Positions 43,846-53,100 of a DNA stretch of 64,000 nucleotides are shown here, piece after piece. Each line of letters starts with the position of its first letter. The stretch's first letter is position 1. Position numbers and translations under genes: made by a program. A model generated the notes under the pieces. It did no database searches. It saw only the letters and a program-made list of their open reading frames with translations, and had not been told where the DNA came from. Origin of the DNA: VFKE01 sp043758025 (lineage in GTDB: Bacteria; Verrucomicrobiota; Verrucomicrobiia; Verrucomicrobiales; Verrucomicrobiaceae); contig JAYVOH010000098.1 in the NCBI GenBank assembly GCA_043758025.1, positions 1 through 64,000 on the forward strand, given 5' to 3'.

Positions 43846-45510
43846 CTAGTTTTTCCGTGACAAAAACAACTTCATCGACTGCGCCACATAAAAACCGGCG
43901 AGTTTGGCAAAGCCTGGCTCATTGATGATTTGATCCAGTTGATCGCGTGCTTCCTCCGGAGTTCCTTTGCGTTGCGCAAGTTCCGCGCGGTAGAGTGCGC
44001 AGCGAAGCTGGTCTTCCGGCACTGTGTTCAAGGAGCGGGCGTGCTGATAGAAATCATCCGCCTGACCGAAATTTCCCTCAAGCGTGGACAGCATCCCGGC
44101 CAGTTCAAGTAACAGCGGTTTTTTCATTTCCTCCGCAATGCGGACGATTTCCCGGTGAAATTTTTTTGTGTCATGCGGTAGAAAACGATGCGCCTGCTCC
44201 TGGTAAAGCGCGTAGTCTGCACCCGGCGACCCGCTCCCGGGCAGCGCGCGCTCCTTGCGAAATGGCTGGTAGAGAGGATCGCCGACCACCACGTTCATCC
44301 ATGAGAGCACCGGAGTGCCGCTCCATGCGGCCTCGCCCAGCGTGAAGCCTTCAAGCAGCCGCGCATTCATCAGGTCAAAGTGCGTGGTCAGCGTGAGGTA
44401 GGGTTCCCAGACATTTCCCAAGACCGCTGCTGCGCCGTGGTCGAGCATCGGCCCGCACCAGTTGTCTGTTTTCGTGCGCAGGGTGGCGGCGCTGAATGAA
44501 TGAAGATGACACGCGATGGCTCCCGGCTTGAACCTGAATCCCGGTGATCCCAGGGCGCCGCTGCATTGGTCGTTATACCAGCCGAAGTAGAGAATCGTGT
44601 CCGGCAGCGGCCAGTTGCTGCGCAGGATTTCCTTGTTCCGGTCGGCATAGACAGGAATGCCTGCATCGCGAAAAAGTTTCACGCTGTTTCCCAGCCAGCG
44701 CTCGCCCTCGAGAAATGCTCCGTCTTTGAGGGCAAAGTCCACCACCGCGCGCCCCCACAAGCCTTCCTTCTCGGCCTTCAACGTTTCATTGATCATGCGC
44801 TTGACGATGTCATCGGTCGCCGCATCGAGGCGTCCGATGAGAAGCTGGCCGCGTGCCTCATAGTGATCGGCGAATCGGCGGGTGGATTGGTAGTATCGGT
44901 TTTCAATGCCGCCCTTGATAGGCCGCTGCATAAGTCCCAGCGCTGCCAGCTCGCTGTCCACGCTGGCCTCGTCGGTATCCATCACATTGGGCTTAGCCTC
45001 ATGCGAGGCCCGGCTTACACGCAGCGGAATGCCGCGAATCAGCACCAGCACCCGCACGTTTTGGCTAACCACTTGCGGCCCCTGGCTGATCGGGCTGCCG
45101 TTTGGATCCAGCACATCGCGGGTCTCCACGACCCACCATTTCTTTTCGGTGAATTTTTTCAGCAAAGGTTCACGGATCGATTTTTCAAACTCATCCCGCG
45201 TGATGGTTTCTTCCTTGGAGCACTCGATGCCCACCACGCGATCATCTGGGATTAGTCTCAGGCCGGCGTAATATTTCGCCAGTGCTTCCGAGCCTTCACA
45301 TGCCGGATTGAAGACGACCACCGCTTCCTTGACCGGCTCCCATTCTCGCGCCGGAGTAGGGGCGGGCATCGCAGGTGGCGCTGCGGAAACCCGATGAACA
45401 CCCGCCAGTAGTGAAAGTAACAGCAGCTTTCTCAACAGGGCCGTGAAGCCCTGTCGTCGCGTGATTCTCATTTGAGTATGAACATTCATCACCATGCAAT
45501 CATGCATCAT
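43846..45510 (-). CDS. TIGR03790-family protein
   Basis: Up to 554 residues with a signal peptide ('LLRKLLLLSLLAGVHRVSA'). The opening 'EAVVVFNPACEGSEALAKYYAGLRLIPDDRVVGIECSKEETITRDEFEKSIREPLLKKF' and 'VLVLIRGIPLRVSR' are the family signature; later segments include 'TILYFGWYNDQCSG', 'GAIACHLHSFSAATLR', 'HGAAAVLGNVWEPYLTLT' and 'GFTLGEAAW'. The role is unknown. Several ATGs are possible (45510, 45489, 45471); the last gives the best signal peptide, the first overlaps the upstream gene by 11 bases. The C-terminal end looks like a TPR-like helical tail. Confidence 0.82.
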   Translation of the reverse strand: MMHDCMVMNVHTQMRITRRQGFTALLRKLLLLSLLAGVHRVSAAPPAMPAPTPAREWEPVKEAVVVFNPACEGSEALAKYYAGLRLIPDDRVVGIECSKEETITRDEFEKSIREPLLKKFTEKKWWVVETRDVLDPNGSPISQGPQVVSQNVRVLVLIRGIPLRVSRASHEAKPNVMDTDEASVDSELAALGLMQRPIKGGIENRYYQSTRRFADHYEARGQLLIGRLDAATDDIVKRMINETLKAEKEGLWGRAVVDFALKDGAFLEGERWLGNSVKLFRDAGIPVYADRNKEILRSNWPLPDTILYFGWYNDQCSGALGSPGFRFKPGAIACHLHSFSAATLRTKTDNWCGPMLDHGAAAVLGNVWEPYLTLTTHFDLMNARLLEGFTLGEAAWSGTPVLSWMNVVVGDPLYQPFRKERALPGSGSPGADYALYQEQAHRFLPHDTKKFHREIVRIAEEMKKPLLLELAGMLSTLEGNFGQADDFYQHARSLNTVPEDQLRCALYRAELAQRKGTPEEARDQLDQIINEPGFAKLAGFYVAQSMKLFLSRKN

Positions 45511-46291
45511 TCCAAGTCAGCCGGAGACCATCATAAGCGATCTTCACGCCATCCGGCAACTTCTGTTCCTCTCGTGCATGCATAATTTCGCACTGGATGT
45601 GTGTGAACCAGGTCTGTCGTGCGCCAACATTCCCGGCAAACGCCAGCGCCTCCGGGAAGTTCATATGCGTGGGGTGCGGTGAGTGCCGCAGGGCGTCCAC
45701 AATGAGTGTGTCCACCCCGCTCAAGGCATCAATGGTTCCTGCAACCGCCTCCTTCATGTCGCTGATATACGCGCAAATTTTTCTGCCATGCCGCATAAAC
45801 AAAAACCCGATAGCTTCCACATTGCCATGTTTCACCGGGACTGGGATCACTTCCGTCTGTCCGATCTGGAACGGCCCGCTGATCGGCCGGGCCTCCGCTT
45901 TCAGATAGCCCCGCCAGCGGTTCACCGGATTGAAGCTGAAATAAAAGATGCGCTGCAGCGCCTCCAGCGTTTCCGGCAGTCCATACACCGGCATCACCGC
46001 CTCCTCGGGAATCGTGAACCGGCGCACATCATCAAAGCCGACGACATGATCAATGTGCGAATGCGTGAGCAGCACCGCATCCACGCGGCGAATGTTTTCC
46101 CGCAGGCATTGCGCGCGAAAGTCCGGCCCCGTATCCACCACGAAAGTGCATTCCGGCGTCTGGATGTAAATCGAGGATCGCAGGCGCTTGTCCCTTGGAT
46201 CAACGCTCCGGCAGGTCTCGCAGTCGCAGCCGATCATCGGCACGCCGACCGAGGTTCCGGTTCCGAGAAAGGTGAGTTCAAATGTGGACAT
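45500..46291 (-). CDS. metallo-beta-lactamase-fold hydrolase (PhnP-like)
   Basis: 263 residues. The metal-binding HSHIDH is at 77-82 ('LLTHSHIDHVVGFDDVRRF'), with further ligands in 'VKHGNVEAIGFLF', 'ISDMKE' and 'FTHIQCEI'. The N-terminus 'TFLGTGTSVGVPMIGCDCETC' is typical of the PhnP/RNase Z-like branch, with a cysteine cluster. PhnP hydrolyses cyclic phosphates, but no phosphonate genes are nearby. It is divergent from recN with a 51-base gap and overlaps the start region of the TIGR03790 gene. Confidence 0.9.
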   Translation of the reverse strand: MSTFELTFLGTGTSVGVPMIGCDCETCRSVDPRDKRLRSSIYIQTPECTFVVDTGPDFRAQCLRENIRRVDAVLLTHSHIDHVVGFDDVRRFTIPEEAVMPVYGLPETLEALQRIFYFSFNPVNRWRGYLKAEARPISGPFQIGQTEVIPVPVKHGNVEAIGFLFMRHGRKICAYISDMKEAVAGTIDALSGVDTLIVDALRHSPHPTHMNFPEALAFAGNVGARQTWFTHIQCEIMHAREEQKLPDGVKIAYDGLRLTWNDA

Positions 46292-46342
46292 CGTTGCAAA
46301 TTAATACGTGCTCTCTCATACTCTACCAGCCAGCTTCCTGCC

Positions 46343-48001
46343 ATGCTTTCCCTGCTGAAAATACAAAACCTCGCCCTCGTCGAAGATCTCGCATGGGAAC
46401 TAGACGCGGGACTTATCGGCGTCACCGGCGAAACGGGCGCGGGTAAGTCCATCATCGTCGGGGCCTTGAAGCTCATCCTCGGCGAGCGCGCGGATCGCGG
46501 GCTGATCCGCACCGGCGCGGACACCTGCACGGTGGAGGCGGTGTTTGATTTGAAAAAAACCGCGATCGTGGACGAAATCCTCACACAAAGCGGCCTCGAC
46601 AAGCTTGATGGAGAGCCGCTCATCATCCGCCGCGTCATCGGCGCGACCACGAACAAGCAGTTCGTCAACGGCTCGCCAGTCACCAGCGCGATGTTGAAGC
46701 AACTGGGCGAACATCTGGTCGATCTGCATGGCCCGCATGATCATCAATCGCTTAATTCAAAAGAACGCCAGCTTGAAATGCTCGACGCCTACGCGGCGAT
46801 CGATGATTTGGCGGACAAATATCAAGTCGCATTTGCCACCTGGCGTCGCCTTCAGTCCGAGCACGACGAACTCGCGAACGCCGGTCGCGCCACGGAGCAG
46901 GAAATGGACATGCTCCGCTTCCAGATCAAAGACATCGCCGATGCGGATTTGCAGGACGGCGAGGAAGAGGAAATCGAATCACGGCATCGCATCGCCGCCA
47001 ACAGCACGCGCCTCATCGAGCTCTGCGGCGGCATCGCCGAACGGCTCGGTGAAGGTGAGAATGGTCTCATGACCGCGCTGCGCGAAGTTGCGAAGATGGT
47101 GCATGAGCTGGAGAAATACGATCCGAAGCTCGCTGAAATATTTGGCGGCTTTGAGTCCGCGCATATCGAGTTGCGAGAGATGGAAAGCTCCGTGCGCGAC
47201 TACGCCGAGGGTATCGAAATCCAGCCGGACGAACTCGCGCGTCTGGAGCAGCGCATTCACACCATCCAGATGCTGAAGCGAAAATACGGCGCGACCGTCA
47301 AAGACATTCTCGCATTCAAGGAACAGGCCGAGGGTAAACTCGCGAAGATGGAAAATCGCGGTGACGTCCTCGAAAAATTCCGCCATCAAGCCGATGCCGC
47401 GCGCACCGAAGTCGGCAAAGTCGGCACCCAGCTTTCCATGAAGCGTAAATCCGCCGCGCCCAAGCTCGCCAAAGATATCAGCGCTCATCTCGCCGATCTC
47501 GGCTTCCAGCGCGCCGTGTTTGAAGTGCCTCTCATCAAGCGTGACGAACCAGCACGTGACGGGCTCGAAGAATGTGATTTTCAGTTTGCGCCGAATCCCG
47601 GCGAACCGCTCAAGCCCCTGCGTCTGACTGCATCCAGCGGTGAAATGAGCCGCGTGCTGCTCGCCGTGAAAAGCGCGCTCGCCAAACAGGATGCCATCCC
47701 GCTCATGGTCTTCGATGAAATCGACGCCAACGTCGGCGGTGCCATCTCCGAGGCCGTCGGTCGCAATATGGCCGCGCTCGCTGAACGCCACCAAGTCATC
47801 GCCATCACCCACATGCCGCAGCTCGCGAGCCTGGCGAAGACCCAGTTCGTCGTGACCAAGGAATTCGACGACAAACGCACGCGCTCTACGATCACCGAAG
47901 TCAAAGGCAAAGACCGCGTCGCCGAACTCGCGCGGATGCTCGGTGGAAAAGCCGAGAGCGCCAGGGCACACGCGGAGAATTTGCTTGCCGCAAGACGATA
48001 A
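46343..48001 (+). CDS. recN: DNA repair protein RecN
   Basis: 552 residues from the ATG at 46343 (MLSLLKIQNLALVEDL), the family's usual start; the longer open frame upstream overlaps the metallo-hydrolase gene and is not coding. Walker A 'GETGAGKS' at 29-36, central coiled coil with 'EQEMDMLRFQIKDIADADLQDGEEEEIESRHR', ABC signature 'TASSGEMSRVLLAVK' and Walker B 'PLMVFDEIDANVGG'. RecN is an SMC-like ATPase that holds broken DNA ends for RecA. The SOS box expected in some bacteria was not found in the 51-base upstream gap. Confidence 0.95.
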   Translation: MLSLLKIQNLALVEDLAWELDAGLIGVTGETGAGKSIIVGALKLILGERADRGLIRTGADTCTVEAVFDLKKTAIVDEILTQSGLDKLDGEPLIIRRVIGATTNKQFVNGSPVTSAMLKQLGEHLVDLHGPHDHQSLNSKERQLEMLDAYAAIDDLADKYQVAFATWRRLQSEHDELANAGRATEQEMDMLRFQIKDIADADLQDGEEEEIESRHRIAANSTRLIELCGGIAERLGEGENGLMTALREVAKMVHELEKYDPKLAEIFGGFESAHIELREMESSVRDYAEGIEIQPDELARLEQRIHTIQMLKRKYGATVKDILAFKEQAEGKLAKMENRGDVLEKFRHQADAARTEVGKVGTQLSMKRKSAAPKLAKDISAHLADLGFQRAVFEVPLIKRDEPARDGLEECDFQFAPNPGEPLKPLRLTASSGEMSRVLLAVKSALAKQDAIPLMVFDEIDANVGGAISEAVGRNMAALAERHQVIAITHMPQLASLAKTQFVVTKEFDDKRTRSTITEVKGKDRVAELARMLGGKAESARAHAENLLAARR

Positions 48002-48022
48002 TGATTTTTATTAGACAACAGT

Positions 48023-49007
48023 ATGTTGGAGCCAGCAATTGAATCATCAAAAAGTCTAGAGCATTTCCAGATGGGAAGGTGCCATGCAGTCCTTATTGGG
48101 AATATTGTGACAAGCGGGTTTGTTGAGTATGAGTTTATCATGGCTGTCTCTGATGAGGATAGTAATCCATGCTATTATGTAACTTCAGAGATCAATAATA
48201 CAGGCCGCGCTAACATGGGTTCGCATTTCCTCTGTGCATTCGAGGGTGCTTTGCATGTCAATTATGGATGCTCAGATGATTGGGCAGACCAATCAAAATT
48301 TAGATCAGAAGCCCTCATAATGGTTTGCAAGCATCTAGGATTTGATTCAAGCGACATTAAATCTTCACGCATTAGCTATGACACGTTGAAGAAAATTGAT
48401 CCGATTGTAAAGTTGGTTTGTATTGCTGGTAGGGACACTTCATTGGCTTTTCAGCATGATAACAGCCTCAAGTGGGAGCACGCGCAGAGGTGGTGCGCCA
48501 TGTGCGGGTCGATACCCGCGTTTGCATTTGTCATTATGCGGGAGGCTTATATGTCTGGTGGCACGACCCCGTCCTCCGACCAAATAGCTTTTTTTCAAGT
48601 CGATAGAGAACATTCTTTTCGAGCTATATGGTAACGACAAGTCATCTTACACCGTCACCATTAAGTCGTGTTTACTTCTGAAATCAGAATGTGAAATCGT
48701 TTGTAATGCTCTGGGTGTCACATCAGACACATTAGTCACCATGGACATGATACTTGGTGTAATTTTTCCTGAACGATTGGCCAGATACCAGGTTGATTGG
48801 GCTGACGGCTTTACTTCTCGTTCAGGTTGTGGCCCTGCGGTGTATGCGGCAATGCGCCTGACGGCAGACTTAACGGGAGTTGTGACGCCAAATTCCTTAG
48901 TAGGTCACACTGCTGATGAGCTAGGCCTCATGAGTTTTGGTTCTGCATTAGTAGTCCTTACAGATTTTGTAGCTTCATATATTTCGGAATGCCCTAACCG
49001 CCAATGA
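48023..49007 (+). pseudogene. AT-rich hypothetical gene with frameshift at a T7 run
   Basis: The first frame (48023-48634) gives 203 residues, ending after '...SSDQIAFFQVDREHSFRAIW'. The other frame becomes open after a stop just before the T-run at 48589-48595 and runs to 49007 ('KSIENILFELYGNDKSSYTVTIKSCLLLKSECEIV...'). With six rather than seven Ts the two join into one protein of about 328 residues. Base composition and codon use are clearly more AT-rich than the flanks. No family is recognised. It may be a broken gene, a programmed slippage site or a sequence error. Confidence 0.65.
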
Positions 49008-49155
49008 ATGAACCCAAGACGCAAGGCGGTGTCGTGGCGCAGCTATGATCGGCACGGACGGTCGCTTCACTGCATCGGGTGCTCCGGCTCGATGAAATCG
49101 TCGTGCCTTGCTGTTTTCGATATTGATGAACTTTGGTCTCAACGCATTCCCTATG

Positions 49156-49254
49156 TCCCAACGGGACATCAGCCTCCAGCCCAAGGTTGCCGCTCGGCGG
49201 CTACCTTGGGTAACGGGTTTCCCCATGATGGATCAACCCTGAAGGGGTTGCAGC
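49156..49254. repeat. left inverted repeat (REP-type) of the transposase
   Basis: Its order is: TCCCAACGGGA, then CCTCCAGCCCAAGGTTGC, then CTACCTTGGG, then AACCCT and GGGGTTGCAGC. The same blocks are found in the same order on the other strand at 49740-49834. Each contains internal palindromes. Confidence 0.8.
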
Positions 49255-49271
49255 AGTGCTGCCCTGAACGA

Positions 49272-49727
49272 TCAATCCCACACATAACGCTCATCGAAAT
49301 CCATTTCATGTTTGCGGAACATCGCTCGCAGTTCGTCCTGAAAGCTCAGCTTGCGATGATGTTCCTCCTGCCGAGCGACGTAATCCCGCACGCGGCTCAA
49401 ACTGGACTGGCTTACGGAGAAGACGGCATAGCCGCCCTGCCATTGAAAATCACGCCAGTTCGTTCCGTGCTCCTGCAGCCAGAGATTGGACGATCGCTTA
49501 ATTTCCTTCACCCAGTCGGCGATGGAAATAGTCCGGCCGAATCGTGCGAGGATGTGGACATGATCCTCCACTCCGCCGATGAGGATCGGGGCGCATTCGA
49601 GCCGTTTGGAGATGCCGCCGAGGTATTCATGCAGCGAGGCGCGCACGGCCTCATCGTGCAGCCAAGGGCGACGCTCCTTGGTGGAAAATACGAGGTGCAG
49701 ATAAACCGTGGCGAGTGATTGCGGCAT
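49272..49727 (-). CDS. REP-associated / IS200-type tyrosine transposase
   Basis: 151 residues. The opening 'SLATVYLHLVFSTKERRPWL' and the HUH-type motif 'GGVEDHVHILARFG' mark the Y1 transposase family. The catalytic tyrosine is probably in 'WQGGYAVFSVSQSS'. RAYT proteins act on REP palindromes in single-stranded DNA; the flanking inverted repeats fit this. It lies between the AT-rich broken gene and the giant TPR gene. It is probably intact. There is no TnpB partner. Confidence 0.9.
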   Translation of the reverse strand: MPQSLATVYLHLVFSTKERRPWLHDEAVRASLHEYLGGISKRLECAPILIGGVEDHVHILARFGRTISIADWVKEIKRSSNLWLQEHGTNWRDFQWQGGYAVFSVSQSSLSRVRDYVARQEEHHRKLSFQDELRAMFRKHEMDFDERYVWD

Positions 49728-50131
49728 GATCTTTAAGAGGCTGCAACCCCGTTAGGGTTGGGCGATTGGATAATCTTATACCCAAGGTAGCAGCAAGCTG
49801 CAACCTTGGGCTGGAGGCCGAAATCCCGTTGGGATTTGGAATTGTGCGTGGCAATCATCGCTGGGTGTTTTTGAATTCCGCACAATTGATCGGCGACCAA
49901 AACAGAAAGGCATGAAGGAGCGCGAACATGATGGAACCTGCCCGCCGAGACCTCCTGCGGCACTGTAAATCTATAATCAAGGCATGCGGTTTCAAAAAAA
50001 TCCCCCAGATGTGTCCCACCCTTCGGAGATCACCGGCTCCCCGCCTCACTTCGTCAGCCACACACGTTTTCCTTGGCATCTGTCTTTGATGATTGGTGCA
50101 AAGCCTGGTATTTCATCGTATTCTCTACTTG
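49728..50131. other. spacer between transposase and giant TPR gene
   Basis: The first 107 bases hold the right inverted repeat. From 49850 to 50131 nothing recognised was seen. Short open frames on the minus strand between 49733 and 50079 have no family signature. The promoter of the TPR gene must be here but was not pinpointed. Confidence 0.5.
49740..49834. repeat. right inverted repeat (REP-type) of the transposase
   Basis: Mirror image of 49156-49254: GCTGCAACCCC, AGGGTT, then CCCAAGGTAG, GCAACCTTGGGCTGGAGG and TCCCGTTGGGA. Divergent in the spacers but conserved in the paired blocks. Confidence 0.8.
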
Positions 50132-53100
50132 ATGAAGTTCCCGCTGCAAACGATGCAGGCCATCAGTTTCGGCTGGTTGCTCATGGCTGTCTTGTTATGC
50201 GCCGCAGACCCGCAGCCATGGGTGGAGAAGGACACCCGGCTGGCGACGGAGTATTTGAAAATGCTGGTTGAGAAGCCGGAATATGGGCGCGTGCTTGATC
50301 TGCTCTGGGAACTTTACGACAAGCACGGATCATCTGCCCTGTTGCTCGACAGCATCAACGCGCAAGTGAAGCAGCAAGCGCATCCGAATGTGCTGCTGGT
50401 TCAGGCGCACTTGCTCCGCAAGGCGGGTCACGTTGATGAGGCGGCGCTGGATTATCGCGCGATACTTGTGAAGGAACCGAACAACACGGTCGCTCTGCGC
50501 GGACTGGCGGACATTTTGCTGGAGCAATCGAAGCGTGAGGAGGCGTTGCAAATTTTAAGACTCCTCGCGGCGACCTTGCCCCATAACGATCCGCAGCGTG
50601 GACCTTTGCTTTTGGAGCAGGGAAAAATCGCACTGCAAATTGGAAAACGTGATGGTGCGGCGGCGGCGTGGGAGGAGGCCGTGAAGCTACAGCCGGACAA
50701 TGTCGCGCTGGTGCGTGAAGTTGCGCAGTTATTTCTGGGTGCGGGATTTTTGGAGAAGGCTCTCGAACTGCAGCGGCAGATCGCGCGCTCAACGGATCCG
50801 GTGAAGAGACTCGATGCACTCCTTGAACTCTCACGCATTGAGGAACAGAGCGACCATTTCTCCGAGGCCAAGGCCGCGCTGCACAATGGTATAGCTCTAC
50901 TGCATTACAAAGAAGGCCGTTATGAAATGTTTTTTCAACGTATGGTGAAACTGCATGAGCGCTTCGGACAGCTTGATGCCTTGAAATCTGAACTGCTCAA
51001 GGCGGCGGAACCCAAGCCAGTGCCGGAGAAGGCGTTGATGGACTTGGAACATTTTTTTGCGATCACCGTCGAGCCGGAGCAGCGCATCATCTGGTTGCGC
51101 ATATTGGCGCAAACTTTTCCGCAAAACAACGAACACATCTGGAAACTCGTGGGCGCGCTGCTCGATCACGAAGGCAACGCGGAAGCGGCGCAACTCCTCG
51201 ATGCCCGGTTAAAAAATGACGGCACTGATTTCGCCAGCGTCGTATTGATGCGGTGTGCCGCCCATTTGCAAGCGGGCGAAGCAGATCAGGCCGCTGCGCG
51301 ACTGGGTAAACTTCTGGAAGTTCAGAACGCGAATGCGGATGTGGAAAAACAGGTGCTCGCCTTTGCCCAACAGAAGTCGCTCGATGCCGTCACGGAGCAG
51401 CTGTTACGGGGGCGCTTGGCGCGCGATCCGGCCAAGGCGGAGCCGGTGTTTGAACTTGCCGCCTTTCTTCGCGCGCGCGGACGTGGACGGGAATCAGGAG
51501 CACTGTTTGATGCCTTCGTTGCGGCTGCACCGCCTGCGGAAAAATTGCGCCACATGAATGACGTGGCCGGATTTCTGGCCAATGGCGGCGACCCTGACGC
51601 GGCGGAAGATGCGGCGCGCAGGGCATTGAAACAACGGAACGCAGGTCGCGATGAGATCATCCGCCTTGCTGATGTGCTCTCACAGAATGAAAAAAACGGC
51701 GAGGCACTTTCGCTACTGGAACAGGCCTGGGTGTTGAGTGACAGCACCGACAAGCGGATGGAGACTGATGAGCGTATTCTGGCGTTGCTTTCAGGCGGGC
51801 CGGCACCGAAGACGGCACCACCTGCGGCTGTGACCGACTTCAAGCTGCCTGCGTTTTTCACCCCCGGATTCGGTTCCGATGCCCCGACCGAGAAACGCGC
51901 CACTGTGGCGAGGGCGGCTGTTGAATATGCCGTGGCGCAGGCTGCTGTGGTTAAGTTTAAGTCCCGTCAGTTCGAAATTCCCCATGGAATATTTCGACTG
52001 TGGCCCATCGGAGACTTGGAGGGCGCGTGGAATATCCTCCTGCAAAATTTTCCTGCCGCCACGCCGGAGCGTATGTTGCGCGCCGCATGGTGGTGCTTCC
52101 GCTCCGACCAGACAGAACTCGCCTACGCCGTGGTGTGGAATCTTATATTCGATGACAGAGGTCGTCGCGTAACCGCATCGACTGAAGTTGAGAAGTTGCT
52201 GCTGGATATTGCGCTTGCGGATAAGAACTCGTTTCTCGCCATCCGTCAGTTGAGGCTGCTTTCAGAAATCGATCCCGAAAATCGCACCGCTCACCAACTG
52301 CGACTGGCCGAGCAGCAAATGGCGCGGGAGGGCGCGGCGGGGCGCGGGGAGGCGATGGGCATTCTGGAATCCCTTGCGAGGTCAGTGCCGCAGAATGAAT
52401 CAGTGCTTTCCGCACTCGCCCAATGTTATAAGGTCGAGGGCCGTCGCGACAAGGTGCTTGCTCTCTGGGAAAATGCCGTGCGCAGCACGAGGACACCGCT
52501 GGCAACGCTTCAGGAACATCACGCGGAGGCACTTATGGAGCAGCATAAGTTCAAGGAGTTCATCGAAATCCAAATGCGATTGATCGAGTCAGAAACCGAT
52601 CTGAAGCGGAGACGGGAAAATTTTCAGCGCGCCTTGGAACGATTGATGTGGGCTGATTCCTTGCAAGGCGAGCTGCCGGATGATGAGAAAAAAAAGCGCC
52701 TCACTCTGGTGGCGGGTGCACTCAAAGAACGATCACAGCAACATTCTTTCGAGGGCTTCTGGTTTGAGGCGCTTGCGAGAATCTATGAGCGTCAGGGTGA
52801 TCCCGCCAAGGCATTTGCTGCCATGAAACAGGCTTACTACACAACTCCAGATGCGCCGTATTCGCTGGAGGAGCTTCGATCCGCCGCGCAGAGGGCGGGG
52901 GACTTGAAGATCTCGATATATTTTCAGAAGCAAATCGCCGCTGGTGCCCCGGCAAAAAACTCGGCCGCCGAATGGCGCGAACTGGTGCAGCTGCTTGAGC
53001 AGGATTTTCGCATCACGGAAGCAGATCAGGTTCGCCGTCAGTTGGAAACTCGTTCCTCCCAGAATTTTGCCGCGTTGGACGATCTGGCAAAATATTATGC

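Noticed and set aside
45683..46342. Extended N-terminus of the RecN open frame
   Set aside because: This part lies antisense to the metallo-hydrolase gene; the real RecN start MLSLLKIQNLALVEDL is at 46343.
47960..49270. Whether the AT-rich gene after recN is flanked by a copy of the recN 3' end
   Set aside because: No match to the recN tail was found between 49008 and 49270, so this insertion does not fit the gene-tail pattern.
49733..50079. Two minus-strand open frames beside the transposase
   Set aside because: They overlap each other and the inverted repeat, and no family pattern is seen.
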